A stretch of 64,000 nucleotides of DNA from Herbaspirillum sp. RTI4. GTDB lineage: Bacteria > Pseudomonadota > Gammaproteobacteria > Burkholderiales > Burkholderiaceae_D. Under the pieces are notes generated by a model. It was given only the letters and a program-made list of their open reading frames with translations. It was not told the origin of the DNA and made no database searches. The DNA is taken from positions 3,472,001 through 3,536,000 of the forward strand of contig NZ_JAVIWQ010000002.1 of assembly GCF_034313965.1 (NCBI RefSeq), written 5' to 3'. Below are positions 1 to 10,609 of this stretch, piece after piece; position 1 is the first letter of the stretch; each line of letters opens with the position of its first letter. The translations under genes and the position numbers were made by a program.

Positions 1-389
1 CGCTGGTCATCATCACGTCCAACAATGAAAAAGAACTGCCGGACGCCTTTTTGCGCCGCTGCTTTTTTCACTACATCAAATTCCCCGACCCGGAAACCAT
101 GCAGCGCATCGTCGACGTCCACTTCCCCGACCTCAAGCGCGACTTGCTCACGCAGGCCCTGCACAGTTTTTACGAAGTGCGCGACGTCCCCGGTCTGAAG
201 AAAAAACCCTCCACTTCGGAACTGATCGACTGGCTCAAGCTGCTGCTGGCCGAAGACATTCCACTGGAAGCCCTGCGCAGTCAGGATGCCAAAACACTGA
301 TCCCGCCACTGCACGGCGCGCTGCTGAAAAACGAGCAGGATGTCCATTTGTTCGAGCGCATCATCGCCATGTCGCGCAACCATCGCTGA
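1..389 (+). CDS. MoxR-family AAA+ ATPase, C-terminal part (5' end outside window)
   Basis: The frame is open from base 3 to the stop at 387-389 with no start in the window, so this is the C-terminal ~128 residues of a longer gene. The segment ITSNNEKELPDAFLRRC followed by FHYIKFPD is the conserved sensor/arginine-finger region of MoxR-type AAA+ ATPases. The rest is the helical lid. MoxR ATPases act as chaperones that usually pair with a von Willebrand A (VWA) protein. The VWA gene at 1126 fits that role, although a GNAT gene lies between them. The substrate is not evident. Confidence 0.85.
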   Translation, partial: LVIITSNNEKELPDAFLRRCFFHYIKFPDPETMQRIVDVHFPDLKRDLLTQALHSFYEVRDVPGLKKKPSTSELIDWLKLLLAEDIPLEALRSQDAKTLIPPLHGALLKNEQDVHLFERIIAMSRNHR

Positions 390-454
390 TTCGCGGATAC
401 CTGTCTCACTGAAAACCCGCACCACCACCCTCCACCCGACTCAGGGAGCTTGCC

Positions 455-1042
455 ATGCATTTTCTGCACCCCATCACACTCAAAGGCCATTACGCCACGC
501 TGGAACCGCTCACGCTGGAACACCACGACGCGCTCATTGCAGCCGTGTCGGATGGCAAGCTGTGGAAGCTCTGGTACACCTCGGTTCCCAAACCGGAAAA
601 CATGGAAGCCGAAATTCGCCGCCGCCTCGACGTGCAAGCGGCTGGCGGGATGCAAGCCTTCGTTGTGCGTCGCGTCGATACCGGCGCGCTATGCGGCATG
701 ACCAACTTCATGCATGTGGACGAGGTCAATCGCCGGGTTGAAATCGGCGCCACCTGGTACGCCACCAGCGCGCAGCGAACCGGCATCAATACCGAATGCA
801 AGCTGATGCTGCTCAGTCACGCCTTTGAGAACATGAACTGCATCGCCGTCGAATTCCGCACCCACTGGGTCAACCAGCAGTCGCGCGCAGCGATCGCCCG
901 GCTCGGCGCCAAACAGGACGGCATCTTGCGCAACCACCAGCGCCTGCCCGACGGCTCATTGCGCGACACGGTGGTATTTTCCATCATCGATAGCGAATGG
1001 CCGACCATCAAACGGCATCTGCATTTCAAGCTGGGGCGCTAA
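455..1042 (+). CDS. GNAT-family N-acetyltransferase (RimJ/RimL-like)
   Basis: A 195-residue protein with the GNAT layout: N-terminal 'ITLKGHYATLEPLTLEHHDAL', which is typical of RimJ/RimL-like members, a central beta region (GMTNFMHVDEVNRRVEIG), and the C-terminal NQQSRAAIARLGAK segment where family members contact acetyl-CoA and the acceptor. The family transfers acetyl from acetyl-CoA to protein N-termini, antibiotics or small amines. The target here is unknown. A GGGAG ribosome-binding site lies just before the ATG. It sits 65 bp after the MoxR gene and 83 bp before the VWA gene, so all three may be co-transcribed. Confidence 0.85.
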   Translation: MHFLHPITLKGHYATLEPLTLEHHDALIAAVSDGKLWKLWYTSVPKPENMEAEIRRRLDVQAAGGMQAFVVRRVDTGALCGMTNFMHVDEVNRRVEIGATWYATSAQRTGINTECKLMLLSHAFENMNCIAVEFRTHWVNQQSRAAIARLGAKQDGILRNHQRLPDGSLRDTVVFSIIDSEWPTIKRHLHFKLGR

Positions 1043-1125
1043 AAACTGGCAGCAACGGCCGATAGCGCCGTCCAGAGACAAGCCACCCGCCCCACCCATC
1101 ATTGCCGCACAGATATTCCTCTACG

Positions 1126-2295
1126 ATGCTGATTGATTTCTTTTTCAAACTGAAAGACGCCCGGATTCCGGTTTCCCTGCGGGAATTCCTGAATCTGCTC
1201 GACGCGCTCAAACACCAGGTCATCGCCCCCTCGCTCGACGAGTTCTACTACCTGGCGCGTCTGACCATGGTCAAGGACGAAGCGCATTACGACAAATTCG
1301 ACAAGGCCTTCGGCAGCTACTTCAAGGGCATCGACTTCCTGTTCGAAAAAAATCCCGAAGTCGCCCTAGACTGGCTGGTGCAACGCATGCAGCGCCAGCT
1401 CACGCCGGAACAAAAAGCCCAACTGGAAAAATTCGGCTACGACAAGCTGATGGAGAGACTCAAGCAACTGCTGGAGGAGCAGAAAGAACGGCACGAAGGC
1501 GGCAGCAAATGGATAGGCACCGGCGGCAGTTCGCCGTTCGGCAACGGCGGCTTCAACCCGGAAGGCATCCGCATCGGCGGCCAGAGCCGCAATCGCAGCG
1601 CGGTGAAGGTATGGGAAACACGCGCCTTCCAGGACTACGACAGCGAGCGCGAACTCGGCACCCGCAACATCAAGGTCGCGCTAAGGCGTCTGCGCAAATT
1701 CGCCCGTACCGGCGCGCAAGAGGAACTGGCGCTCAACGACACCATCCGCGCCACGGCCGACAACGCCGGCTATCTCGATATCCGCATGCAGGCCGAGCGC
1801 AAGAACAACATCAAGATACTCATGCTGCTCGACGTCGGCGGTTCGATGGACGACCACATAGCGCGCACCGAAGAATTGTTTTCCGCCGCCAAGACTGAGT
1901 TCAAGAATATGGAATTTTTCTACTTCCATAACTGCGTCTACGACCATCTCTGGAAAAACAACCGCCGCCGCCATGCCGAACGCTTCCCGACCTGGGACGT
2001 GCTGCGCAAATATCCGGCCGACACCAAACTGATTTTCGTCGGCGACGCCACCATGAGTCCGTATGAAATCGTGCAACCGGGCGGCGCGGTTGAATATACC
2101 AACGAAGAAGCGGGCGCAGTCTGGCTGCAACGCTTCACCGCCGCCTTTCCGCATTACGTCTGGCTCAATCCCGAAGCCGAAGGCTTGTGGCAATACCGGC
2201 AATCGATCGCACTGATCCGCGAAATCGTCGGTGATCGCATGTTCAGCCTGACCATAGACGGGCTGGAACGGGCGATGCGGGTACTCAGCAAATAA
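1126..2295 (+). CDS. VWA domain-containing protein, CoxE-like
   Basis: 389 residues from the ATG at 1126 (MLIDFFFKLKDARIPVSLRE). An upstream TTG at 1102 would add eight residues but looks less likely. The N-terminal half is the helical region typical of CoxE-like proteins. A Gly-rich linker (about residues 125-165) leads into a VWA domain with the MIDAS-like motif LLDVGGSMDDH, where the usual DxSxS is DxGGS, as in this subfamily. 'FVGDATMSPYEI' further on is another conserved VWA segment. These proteins act with MoxR ATPases, probably in metal-dependent protein assembly or remodelling. The partner ATPase is probably the truncated gene at the left edge. Confidence 0.85.
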   Translation: MLIDFFFKLKDARIPVSLREFLNLLDALKHQVIAPSLDEFYYLARLTMVKDEAHYDKFDKAFGSYFKGIDFLFEKNPEVALDWLVQRMQRQLTPEQKAQLEKFGYDKLMERLKQLLEEQKERHEGGSKWIGTGGSSPFGNGGFNPEGIRIGGQSRNRSAVKVWETRAFQDYDSERELGTRNIKVALRRLRKFARTGAQEELALNDTIRATADNAGYLDIRMQAERKNNIKILMLLDVGGSMDDHIARTEELFSAAKTEFKNMEFFYFHNCVYDHLWKNNRRRHAERFPTWDVLRKYPADTKLIFVGDATMSPYEIVQPGGAVEYTNEEAGAVWLQRFTAAFPHYVWLNPEAEGLWQYRQSIALIREIVGDRMFSLTIDGLERAMRVLSK

Positions 2296-2329
2296 GCTCC
2301 CCGCTCCTTACCCCTGCGCCGACGCGCGT

Positions 2330-4066
2330 TTAAAACTCTTCCCAAGCCTCCTCGCCAGCCCCAGCGAGGGCTTTAGCTGAAGCAGACGGGTGAGGTTTTA
2401 CTGCCTCCTTGCGCGGCGCAGGCCGATTCACGGCCGCCTTGACCGGCGCAACGACTTTCCCGCTGACCGGCGAGACTCTGCGCGCAGCAGGCGGCGGCAC
2501 AGCGCGCTGCCCATCCAGTTTGAAAATACTGACCAGTTGCGCCAGCGTAGCCGCCTGATCCTGCAAAGACTGCGCCGCAGCGGCAGCCTGCTCAACCAGC
2601 GCGGCATTTTGTTGCGTCGCCTCGTCCATGTGCGTGATCGCCCGGTTGACTTCTCCGATGCCACCACTTTGCTCCTGACCCGCCGCGCTGATTTCAGCAA
2701 CAATGTCCGTTACCCGTTTCACGCTGTCGACCACTTCCCCTATCGTTACCCCGGCCTGTTCGACCAGCTTGCTGCCGGTGGCCACTTTATCGACCGAATC
2801 GCCAATCAATATCTTGATTTCTCTGGCCGCTGCCGCTGAGCGTTGCGCCAGGCTACGCACTTCACTGGCCACCACCGCAAAGCCGCGTCCCTGCTCGCCG
2901 GCGCGGGCCGCTTCCACGGCCGCATTCAGCGCCAGAATATTGGTCTGGAAGGCAATGCCGTCAATCACACTAATGATGTCGACAATCTTGCGCGACGAAT
3001 CATTGATCGCACTCATCGTGCTGACCACCTGCCCGACCACCTCACCGCCGTCCTTGGCCACCCTGGACGCGGATACCGCCAGCGTGCTGGCCTGCTGGGC
3101 GTTCTCCGCATTCTGGCGCACGGTGGAGGTCAGCTCCTCCATCGCCGCCGCGGTTTGTTCCAGCGAACTGGCCTGCGCCTCGGTACGCGAGGACAGGTCC
3201 ATATTGCCCGTCGCAATTTCTCTGGAAGCAGTCGCTATCATGTCGGTTCCGCTACGCACCTGACCGACAATGCGCAGCAGATTGTCATTCATGATTTTCA
3301 GCGCCGCCATCAGCTGCCCGATTTCATCCTTGCCATGGGCAGGGATGACGGTGGTCAGATCGCCTTCCGCGACGCTGCGGGCAATGCCGACCGCGGAATT
3401 CAAGGGGCGGGTAATGCCAATCGTCAGATACCACGCGCACAGCACACCGGAAGACACCGCCAACACTCCCAGCAGCAGCATGAGCGTGCGGCTTTGTTCA
3501 AACGTGGTGTTGATACCGGCAGCGGTCGCGTTGATGCTGCTTCGCTGCAGCACCAGTAATTCATCCAGAAGACTCAGATACAGCTTGGCGCTGGGCATGA
3601 ACTTAGTTTCAAGCACTTGCGCGGCCAGCGCCGTATCGCCGGCCTGCTTTGCCGTGCTGATGGCGTCGCGCATCTCGACATAGACTTTGCGATTTACGCC
3701 GATTTTGTCAAAGATGACTTTTTCCTGATCGCTTTCCAGCAATTCACTTATTTTTTTTTGTAACTCAGAGGAAACCTTTGAGGAACTGGTATTTTCCTCT
3801 GCAAAAAAATTTGCCAGTGAAGGATCGCTGCTTTTGGCAACCGCCAGCGTACGGCGCACACTGGTATGGATGGTCCGGTACCAGTCCGACACCAGCCGCT
3901 CTTTGGCCAGCGGCTGCTCCATCATGGCGCTGGTGGCATGGGCGACTGTTTGCAAGCGCCAGATGCCGATGGTGGTGGTGACGATCAGCAAGGAAAGAAT
4001 GAGGGCAAAGCCCAGACCGAGGCGCTTTCCGATGTTCATGCGGAGAAAAATGTTCAATTTATTCAT
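2330..4066 (-). CDS. Methyl-accepting chemotaxis protein
   Basis: 578 residues. A membrane helix at about 16-37 is followed by a ~150-residue periplasmic four-helix-type sensor, a second helix at about 192-214, a HAMP domain and a long cytoplasmic coiled-coil signalling domain. The hairpin tip IDGIAFQTNILALNAAVEAA is the near-invariant CheA/CheW contact region. The C-terminus ends in a Pro/Ala/Lys-rich linker followed by AWEEF, matching the xWxxF pentapeptide that tethers CheR and CheB in high-abundance receptors. It signals ligand binding to the flagellar motor via CheA. The ligand cannot be predicted. A second in-frame ATG nine codons in (MNIGKRLG) is an alternative start. Confidence 0.93.
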   Translation of the reverse strand: MNKLNIFLRMNIGKRLGLGFALILSLLIVTTTIGIWRLQTVAHATSAMMEQPLAKERLVSDWYRTIHTSVRRTLAVAKSSDPSLANFFAEENTSSSKVSSELQKKISELLESDQEKVIFDKIGVNRKVYVEMRDAISTAKQAGDTALAAQVLETKFMPSAKLYLSLLDELLVLQRSSINATAAGINTTFEQSRTLMLLLGVLAVSSGVLCAWYLTIGITRPLNSAVGIARSVAEGDLTTVIPAHGKDEIGQLMAALKIMNDNLLRIVGQVRSGTDMIATASREIATGNMDLSSRTEAQASSLEQTAAAMEELTSTVRQNAENAQQASTLAVSASRVAKDGGEVVGQVVSTMSAINDSSRKIVDIISVIDGIAFQTNILALNAAVEAARAGEQGRGFAVVASEVRSLAQRSAAAAREIKILIGDSVDKVATGSKLVEQAGVTIGEVVDSVKRVTDIVAEISAAGQEQSGGIGEVNRAITHMDEATQQNAALVEQAAAAAQSLQDQAATLAQLVSIFKLDGQRAVPPPAARRVSPVSGKVVAPVKAAVNRPAPRKEAVKPHPSASAKALAGAGEEAWEEF

Positions 4067-4437
4067 AATCCATAAAAATTGACAATAAAAAATATAATTG
4101 ATTTATTTGTTATTCTATAGTTAATTTATTGTGAATAATAAATAAATTTTTTACCTACGCAACTTCCGGTCAACAGACCCTGGCTAAATACTTCCACTTA
4201 ATTGCGCCATTCGCGGCCCCTCAGTTGCAACCTTCGTTGCGGCCTTCGTTGCTGCCTTCGTTGCCCCCTCAGTTGCCGCCTTAATTGCCTCATTTCTGCC
4301 CACCGATGCCTTGCAATCCGCCGGAATTCCTCCCTGCCTTTCGTTTTTGATTAAAATGCACCCACTTTAGGTTTTTTGACGAGTGCAGCCCACCGCCCCT
4401 CTGCTGAACCGCCCCCTACTCACTTACACTGGTTTGC
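4067..4437. other. Intergenic region between divergent chemoreceptor and parE
   Basis: 371 bp with no convincing gene. Bases 4081-4150 are strongly AT-rich and probably hold the promoter of the leftward chemoreceptor gene. Bases 4219-4290 are a six-unit 12-bp repeat, listed separately. The stretch 4350-4437 precedes parE and should hold its promoter, but I see no clear -35/-10 pair. Confidence 0.6.
4219..4290. repeat. Six imperfect 12-bp tandem repeats
   Basis: Six consecutive 12-mers in perfect register with the pattern CCT(T/C)(C/A)(G/A)TTGCNN: CCTCAGTTGCAA, three CCTTCGTTGCNN units, CCTCAGTTGCCG and CCTTAATTGCCT. It lies in the parE upstream region and is not inside a gene. Copy number could vary by slippage. 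Confidence 0.85.
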
Positions 4438-6438
4438 ATGGCCACCAAAAAAAATTCTCCCTCCGACTATAGCGAAGCCTCCATCCGCGTCCTCAAAGGA
4501 CTGGAACCCGTCAAGCAGCGTCCCGGGATGTACACCCGCACCGAAAACCCGCTGCACATCATTCAAGAAGTGATCGACAACGCCTCCGACGAAGCGCTGG
4601 GCGGGTATGCCGACAACATCATCGTCACCCTCAACGCCGACGGCAGCGTCAGCGTGGAAGATGACGGACGCGGTATTCCGGTCGGCCTGCACCCTGAGGA
4701 AAAAGTGCCTACGGTGGAAATCGTTTTCACCCGTCTGCACGCCGGCGGCAAGTTCGACAAGGGCGCCGGCGGCGCCTACGCCTTTTCAGGCGGCTTGCAC
4801 GGCGTCGGGGTCTCGGTTACCAACGCCCTGTCGCTGCGACTGGAAATCGAAGTCTGGCGCAAGGACGACCACGGCAACGGTGTGCATCGCATGGTCTTTG
4901 CCGGCGGCGACGTCATCGAACCATTGCAATCGCGCCCAGCCACCAGAGACGACAAAAAATCCGGCACCCGCGTCACCGTCTGGCCCGATCCGAAATACTT
5001 CGATTCGGCACTGATTTCCCAGACCGAACTGCAACGTCTGCTGCGTTCCAAAGCCGTCTTGCTGCCGGGCGTAAAAGTCACACTGGCCAATGCCAAAACC
5101 GGCGACAGCCAGACCTGGCAATACGAACAGGGCCTGCGCGGTTATCTGATGGAAGCGCTGGCGCAATCGGCCCATGCCGATCCGCTGATCCCGCTGTTTG
5201 AAGGAGAGCAATACGCCGGCCCCGATGCCGACGGTTTCGCCGAAGGCGAAGGCGCGGCCTGGGTCGTCGCCTGGACCGAAGACGGTGCCGTGGTGCGCGA
5301 GTCCTACGTCAACCTGATTCCCACCTCCGCTGGCGGCACCCATGAATCGGGTCTGCGCGAAGGTTTGTTCGGCGCGGTGAAAAGCTTCGTCGAAATGCAC
5401 TCCCTGCTGCCCAAGGGCGTCAAGCTGCTGTCGGAAGATGTGTTTGCCCGCGTCTCCTTCGTACTGTCGGCCAAGGTGCTGGACCCGCAATTTCAGGGCC
5501 AGATCAAGGAAAGACTCAATTCGCGCGACGCTGTGCGGCTGGTTTCCAGCTTCACCCGTCCGTCGCTGGAGCTGTGGCTGAACCAGCATGTCGAATACGG
5601 CAAAAAGCTAGCCGAACTGGTCATCAAGCAGGCCCAAAGCCGCCTGCGCTCGGCGCAAAAAGTGGAAAAGCGCAAGTCCTCCGGCGTGGCGGTGCTGCCC
5701 GGCAAACTGACTGATTGCGAATCGACCGACATCACCCGCAACGAACTGTTTCTGGTCGAGGGCGACTCCGCTGGCGGTTCGGCCAAGATGGGCCGCGACA
5801 AGGAATTCCAGGCCATCCTGCCGCTGCGCGGCAAGGTATTGAATTCATGGGAAACCGAACGCGACCGCCTGTTCGCCAACAATGAAATCCACGATATCGC
5901 CGTGGCTATCGGCGTCGATCCGCACGGCCACAACGATGCGCCCGACCTGTCCGGCCTGCGCTACGGCAAAATCTGCATTCTGTCGGATGCGGACGTCGAT
6001 GGTTCGCACATTCAGGTGCTGCTGCTGACGCTGTTCTTCCGCCACTTCCCGAAACTGATCGACACCGGCCACATCTGCATCGCCCGGCCGCCGCTATACC
6101 GGGTCGATGCGCCCGCGCGCGGCAAGAAACCGGCGCAAAAGCTGTACGCCCTCGACGATGGCGAACTGAGCGCAATCGAAGACAAGCTGCGCAAGGATGG
6201 CCTGAAAGAAAGCGCCTGGAGCATTTCGCGCTTCAAAGGTCTGGGAGAAATGAACGCCGAACAGTTGTGGGAAACCACGATGAATCCCGATACCCGCCGC
6301 CTGCTGCCCGTGGCGCTCGGTCATCTGGACCAGCTGGCCTCCGCTGAACGCTTCAACATGCTGATGGGCAAAGGCGAGGCGGCCGCCCGCCGCGCCTGGA
6401 TCGAAGAGCATGGCAACGAGGCCGAAGCGGATATCTGA
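4438..6438 (+). CDS. parE: DNA topoisomerase IV subunit B
   Basis: 666 residues, normal for ParE. The N-terminal GHKL ATPase has [20 protein letters not shown] and DNASDEAL (catalytic Glu near residue 44) and the Gly-rich lid [15 protein letters not shown]. The TOPRIM domain has [14 protein letters not shown] (Glu441) and the metal-binding DADVD at 517-521. With ParC it forms the A2B2 enzyme that unlinks daughter chromosomes and relaxes supercoils. The short TOPRIM and the [13 protein letters not shown] sequence favour ParE over GyrB, as does the presence of parC close downstream. The stop overlaps the ATG of the next gene. Confidence 0.97.
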   Translation: MATKKNSPSDYSEASIRVLKGLEPVKQRPGMYTRTENPLHIIQEVIDNASDEALGGYADNIIVTLNADGSVSVEDDGRGIPVGLHPEEKVPTVEIVFTRLHAGGKFDKGAGGAYAFSGGLHGVGVSVTNALSLRLEIEVWRKDDHGNGVHRMVFAGGDVIEPLQSRPATRDDKKSGTRVTVWPDPKYFDSALISQTELQRLLRSKAVLLPGVKVTLANAKTGDSQTWQYEQGLRGYLMEALAQSAHADPLIPLFEGEQYAGPDADGFAEGEGAAWVVAWTEDGAVVRESYVNLIPTSAGGTHESGLREGLFGAVKSFVEMHSLLPKGVKLLSEDVFARVSFVLSAKVLDPQFQGQIKERLNSRDAVRLVSSFTRPSLELWLNQHVEYGKKLAELVIKQAQSRLRSAQKVEKRKSSGVAVLPGKLTDCESTDITRNELFLVEGDSAGGSAKMGRDKEFQAILPLRGKVLNSWETERDRLFANNEIHDIAVAIGVDPHGHNDAPDLSGLRYGKICILSDADVDGSHIQVLLLTLFFRHFPKLIDTGHICIARPPLYRVDAPARGKKPAQKLYALDDGELSAIEDKLRKDGLKESAWSISRFKGLGEMNAEQLWETTMNPDTRRLLPVALGHLDQLASAERFNMLMGKGEAAARRAWIEEHGNEAEADI

Positions 6439-7295
6439 TGCGTTCAGACCTTTCCCTTGCCGTAAGCAATGCCTCTGCGCTTCTGCGCGGTGGGCGGCTG
6501 CCTGCGCGGTCGGGGAAACCGGCGGGAAAGCGGATAGAAGCGCTGCTCGGGGCCTTGCTTGGGGTGTTACTCCTCTCGGCCAGTCCGGCCGCACAGGCAG
6601 ACATCTACGGCTTCATCGATCCCGATGGCACAGCCCACATGGCCACCGAAAAACTCGACGAGCGCTACCGGCTGTTCTTGCGCGGCAACGCCAGCTTCGA
6701 TTCAAACACCATGAGCGATGACATGCCGGGCATACGGCAGACGTCGGCCGGCACACCGCTCACGCAATACCTGACGCAACATCCCGGCCTGAAAAAATAC
6801 GACGCCATGGTCAAGCGCTCGGCCCAGGAATTTTCCATAGAACCGGCGCTGCTCAAAGCGGTCATGGCAGTCGAATCCGGTTTCAATCCGGCAGCGGTAT
6901 CACCCAAGGGCGCGGTCGGGCTGATGCAAATCATGCCGCAAACCGCTCGCCGCTACGGGCTCCAGGCCGACCGTCGCCACAGCTTTGAACAAAAACTGAG
7001 CGATCCGCAAATCAATATCCGCCTCGCCGCGCATTATCTGAGCGACCTGCGACAACTGTTTCCGCAACGGCTGGAGCTGGCGATTGCCTCCTACAATGCC
7101 GGCGAAGGCGCTGTGCAAAAATACCGCAACCAGATTCCGCCTTATCCCGAAACCCGCAATTACGTGCAACTGGTGGCGCAGCTTTACCGGCTGTACCAGC
7201 CCTTCCCGACGCGCACCGGCGCACAGGCGCACCGGGTACAAATGATTCTCCCGGGTCGGCGTCCCTCCCCTGCGCCCACCCCTTCCCTCGAATGA
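6438..7295 (+). CDS. Lytic transglycosylase (SLT domain) with N-terminal DUF4124-like segment
   Basis: 285 residues, starting with an ATG that shares its A with the parE stop (TGATG), so it is probably translationally coupled. A hydrophobic stretch at about 34-54 ending ASPAAQA looks like a signal peptide or anchor. Mature '[14 protein letters not shown]' resembles the DUF4124 module found before many transglycosylases. The SLT domain follows with the catalytic Glu at about residue 146 in [19 protein letters not shown], then [10 protein letters not shown] and the [10 protein letters not shown] motif. It would cleave peptidoglycan MurNAc-GlcNAc bonds, leaving 1,6-anhydro ends. Its place inside the topoisomerase IV cluster suggests shared expression rather than a shared mechanism. 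Confidence 0.92.
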   Translation: MRSDLSLAVSNASALLRGGRLPARSGKPAGKRIEALLGALLGVLLLSASPAAQADIYGFIDPDGTAHMATEKLDERYRLFLRGNASFDSNTMSDDMPGIRQTSAGTPLTQYLTQHPGLKKYDAMVKRSAQEFSIEPALLKAVMAVESGFNPAAVSPKGAVGLMQIMPQTARRYGLQADRRHSFEQKLSDPQINIRLAAHYLSDLRQLFPQRLELAIASYNAGEGAVQKYRNQIPPYPETRNYVQLVAQLYRLYQPFPTRTGAQAHRVQMILPGRRPSPAPTPSLE

Positions 7296-7302
7296 AAAAG
7301 CC

Positions 7303-9612
7303 ATGATCGACCAAGCAAACCTGTTTGAAAGCGCCGCCCCCGAAGGCGAAACGCTGACCCTGTCGACGTTCGCCGAACGCGCCTATCTGGACTACGCCAT
7401 CTCGGTGGTAAAGGGCCGCGCCCTGCCCGACGTGAGCGACGGTCAGAAACCGGTGCAACGCCGCATCCTGTATGCCATGAACGAACTGGGCCTGAACGCT
7501 GCCGCCAAGCCGCGCAAATCGGCAGCGGTCGTCGGCGATGTGCTGGGTAAGCTGCATCCCCACGGCGACCAGTCGGTGTACGACGCGCTGGTGCGCATGG
7601 CGCAGGATTTTTCGCTGCGCTATCCCCTGATCGACGGTCAGGGCAATTTCGGTTCACGCGACGGCGACGGCGCAGCGGCCATGCGTTACACCGAAGCGCG
7701 TCTGACGCCGATTGCCAGTTTGCTGCTCGATGAAATCGACATGGGCACCGTCGATTTCCAGCCGAATTACGATGGTTCCACCGAAGAGCCGCGGCAATTG
7801 CCGTCGCGCCTGCCGTTCGTGCTGCTCAACGGCGCGTCCGGTATCGCTGTCGGTTTGGCGACAGAAATCCCTTCGCATAATCTGCGCGAAGTCGCACATG
7901 CTGCGGTGGCGATGATTCGCAAGCCAGACATCAGTCATGCTGAATTGATGCAACTGATTCCCGGCCCCGATTTTCCGGGCGGCGGACAAATCATCACCTC
8001 GCCGACCGCAATTGCCGACATGTACGCCGTCGGGCGCGGCAGCCTGAAAGTACGCGCCTGCTGGAAGATAGAAGAGATGGCGCGCGGCCAGTGGCAAGCA
8101 GTAGTCACCGAATTACCGCCCGGCGTCTCGTCGCAAAAGGTGCTGGAAGAAATCGAAGAACTGACCAATCCCAAAATCAAGCTGGGTAAAAAATCGCTGC
8201 TGCCGGATCAATTGGCGCAAAAACAGGCCTTGCTGGCCATGCTCGACACGGTGCGCGACGAATCCGGCCGCGCCGCGCCGGTGCGTCTGGTTTTCGAGCC
8301 AAAATCGAAGAATCAGGACCAGACAGAATTCATGCATTTGCTGCTGGCCCACACTTCGCTGGAAACCGGCTCCTCGATCAATCTGGTGATGATCGGTGGC
8401 GATGGTCGTCCGCGTCAGAAGGGGCTGGGCGATATCCTGCGCGAATGGGTGGCCTTCCGTTTTGCCACGCTGACCCGCCGTACCAGTTTCCGGCTCACCA
8501 AGGTCGACGAGCGCGTGCACATCCTCGAAGGCCGGATGACGGTATTGCTCAATATCGACGAAGTGATCCGCATCATCCGTGAATCGGATGAACCGAAACC
8601 AGCCCTGATTAACGCCTTCCGTCTATCCGACCGTCAGGCCGAAGACATTCTGGAAATCCGCCTGCGCCAACTGGCGCGACTGGAAGCGATCAAGATCGAA
8701 CAGGAACTGGCCGCCTTGCGCAAGGAAAGGGCGGGTCTGCAAGACCTGCTCGACAATCCGGCCTCCATGAAGCGTCTGATCATCAAGGAAATCGAAGCCG
8801 ATGAAAAACAGTACGGCGACGATCGCCGCACGCTGATTCAGGAAGCCGAAAAAGCCGTGGTCGAAAACAAGATCGTCGATGAAGCGGTCACCGTCGTCAT
8901 TTCGCAAAAGGGCTGGGTGCGCTCGCGCGGCGGTCATGGGCACGATGCGGCGCAATTCGGCTTCAAGGCCGGCGATGCGCTGTACGCTGCCTTTGAGTGC
9001 CGCTCGGTCGACAATCTGCTGGCTTTCGGCTCCAACGGGCGTATCTATTCCGTGAGCGTGGCAGCGCTGCCCAATGCCCGTGGCGACGGCGTGCCGTTCA
9101 TCACGCTGGCGGAACTGGCCTCCGGCAGCAGCCTGCTCCATTATTTTGCTGGCCCGTCGGATGTGAATTTGCTGCTGGCCTCCAGCGCCGGCTACGGCTT
9201 CACCGCCAAAGTGGGCGACATGCTCAGTCGCGGCAAAAACGGCAAGTCCTTCATGACGCTGGAAGATGGCGATCTGCCGCTGCCACCGCGCCGCATCGTC
9301 GCCAATGCCAGCGCCATTGCCTGCTTGTCGGAACACGGTCGCTTGCTGGTTTTTGGTCTGGAGGAAATCAAGACACTGGCGTCGGGTGGACGAGGTGTCA
9401 CGCTGATGGAACTGGAAAAGGACGAAACCCTGTTAGCGGCGCAACCAATCAGCCAGAAAGGTGTGCTGGTCAGCGGTATGGGACGCGGCGGCAAACCGCA
9501 GGAAGTGGCTTTATCGGCCAGCGGCCTGAGCCACCATATCGGCAAGCGCGCACGCAAGGGCAAGGCGCTGGAGTCGAAACTGAAAGCCGCCGCGCTTGAG
9601 GCACAGGGCTAA
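7303..9612 (+). CDS. parC: DNA topoisomerase IV subunit A
   Basis: 769 residues. The winged-helix breakage-reunion domain begins [20 protein letters not shown], continues [18 protein letters not shown] (the quinolone-determining region) and carries the catalytic Tyr129 in [11 protein letters not shown] coiled-coil follows ([19 protein letters not shown]), then the C-terminal beta-pinwheel with repeated blades. The quinolone-region positions equivalent to E. coli Ser80/Glu84 appear as Asp89 and Asp94 or neighbours (GDQSVYD), so intrinsic susceptibility cannot be judged without alignment. It lies 7 bp after the transglycosylase and partners ParE encoded upstream. Confidence 0.97.
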   Translation: MIDQANLFESAAPEGETLTLSTFAERAYLDYAISVVKGRALPDVSDGQKPVQRRILYAMNELGLNAAAKPRKSAAVVGDVLGKLHPHGDQSVYDALVRMAQDFSLRYPLIDGQGNFGSRDGDGAAAMRYTEARLTPIASLLLDEIDMGTVDFQPNYDGSTEEPRQLPSRLPFVLLNGASGIAVGLATEIPSHNLREVAHAAVAMIRKPDISHAELMQLIPGPDFPGGGQIITSPTAIADMYAVGRGSLKVRACWKIEEMARGQWQAVVTELPPGVSSQKVLEEIEELTNPKIKLGKKSLLPDQLAQKQALLAMLDTVRDESGRAAPVRLVFEPKSKNQDQTEFMHLLLAHTSLETGSSINLVMIGGDGRPRQKGLGDILREWVAFRFATLTRRTSFRLTKVDERVHILEGRMTVLLNIDEVIRIIRESDEPKPALINAFRLSDRQAEDILEIRLRQLARLEAIKIEQELAALRKERAGLQDLLDNPASMKRLIIKEIEADEKQYGDDRRTLIQEAEKAVVENKIVDEAVTVVISQKGWVRSRGGHGHDAAQFGFKAGDALYAAFECRSVDNLLAFGSNGRIYSVSVAALPNARGDGVPFITLAELASGSSLLHYFAGPSDVNLLLASSAGYGFTAKVGDMLSRGKNGKSFMTLEDGDLPLPPRRIVANASAIACLSEHGRLLVFGLEEIKTLASGGRGVTLMELEKDETLLAAQPISQKGVLVSGMGRGGKPQEVALSASGLSHHIGKRARKGKALESKLKAAALEAQG

Positions 9613-9614
9613 AA

Positions 9615-10520
9615 GTGACAGCGCACTACAGCGACAGAACGCCTCTTAAGCGACCACGGTGGCGGTCTGCCACTGTCAGCACTATCACCGCCGTCGCCGG
9701 GGCGCTGCTCGTCTGCCTGACGCTGGTGAGCTGCACGCCGACCTCGTCGGTGCCGCGCTATACCGACCTGAGCGTCATCGGCTTCAATTACACGCCCTAC
9801 AATCTGTTCCGCTTCAAGATCACCGACCAATACGGCAACACGCTCAACGGCGGCAACGATCTCATGCCCGGCACCAGCGATATCGGCAACAACTGCTGCC
9901 ACACGCTGCAAGGCACCGAATTCAATATCGAATATCAGTTATATGACGTCGATGCCGCACTCAAGCAAAACGAGGCAGAAGAGCCGATGACCACCGTCAT
10001 TCAGCACGCTACCGTGAGCTTGCCTGCCACCAATATCAGCGAAATCGACAAACTGCTGGGCCGTAATGTCTTCGGGGTCTTCTTTTATCCCGATAACTTC
10101 GTGCAATTCAAATTCAACAAACACATCGTGGATGCCCCTCGCATCGTTTATGGCGCGATTTATAGCGCTCTGGATATGCGGTATCACGACAAAATCAATC
10201 CGGAACAGGAAAACGACGCCACCATTTTCCGCGACACCACCCAAATCGCGGCGGCAGGCTGGAGCAAATACCGGCTGCTCAGAGAGGATGACCTGGAGCA
10301 GTACGTGTACTTCGGCATGCTGTTCAATCCGCGTTTCGATGAGCATCCGGTTATGCGGAGACTACTGGAAGATTCGCGCGACAAACCGGGTTATTTTGCG
10401 GAAAACAGCAAGGATCTGCCGCCCAATCTGCTCGCCGCGCTCAAGAGTGATTCATTCAGGCATCTGGAACCGCAAGCGCCGCTGGACATCCCGCCTGCGT
10501 CACAAGCCGTCACGCCCTGA
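9615..10520 (+). CDS. Putative lipoprotein with DUF3304-like segment
   Basis: 301 residues from a GTG only 2 bp after the parC stop. A basic N-terminus, a hydrophobic stretch (about 23-40) and the lipobox LTLVSC predict a lipoprotein. The mature part starts with 'VIGFNYTPYNLFRFKITDQYG' and 'GGNDLMPG...NNCCHTL', which faintly resembles DUF3304 proteins (a Gly-rich turn followed by a CC pair). I do not recognise a function. The tight spacing suggests co-transcription with parC. A strong terminator follows. Confidence 0.75.
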   Translation: MTAHYSDRTPLKRPRWRSATVSTITAVAGALLVCLTLVSCTPTSSVPRYTDLSVIGFNYTPYNLFRFKITDQYGNTLNGGNDLMPGTSDIGNNCCHTLQGTEFNIEYQLYDVDAALKQNEAEEPMTTVIQHATVSLPATNISEIDKLLGRNVFGVFFYPDNFVQFKFNKHIVDAPRIVYGAIYSALDMRYHDKINPEQENDATIFRDTTQIAAAGWSKYRLLREDDLEQYVYFGMLFNPRFDEHPVMRRLLEDSRDKPGYFAENSKDLPPNLLAALKSDSFRHLEPQAPLDIPPASQAVTP

Positions 10521-10545
10521 GAACCTGACAAACGCGCTTGCAAAG

Positions 10546-10585
10546 AAAACGGCGGCAATGCAATGAGCATGGCCGCCGTTTTTTA
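10546..10585. terminator. Rho-independent terminator closing the parE-parC cluster
   Basis: The arms AAAACGGCGGC (10546-10556) and GCCGCCGTTTT (10572-10582) pair perfectly, with an inner ATGC/GCAT stem in the loop, followed by a T run. The A run on the left arm means it could also terminate the leftward aminotransferase transcript that ends at 10610. Confidence 0.9.
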
Positions 10586-10609
10586 TTGCCTGCCAACAGG
10601 CCCAGCAAT

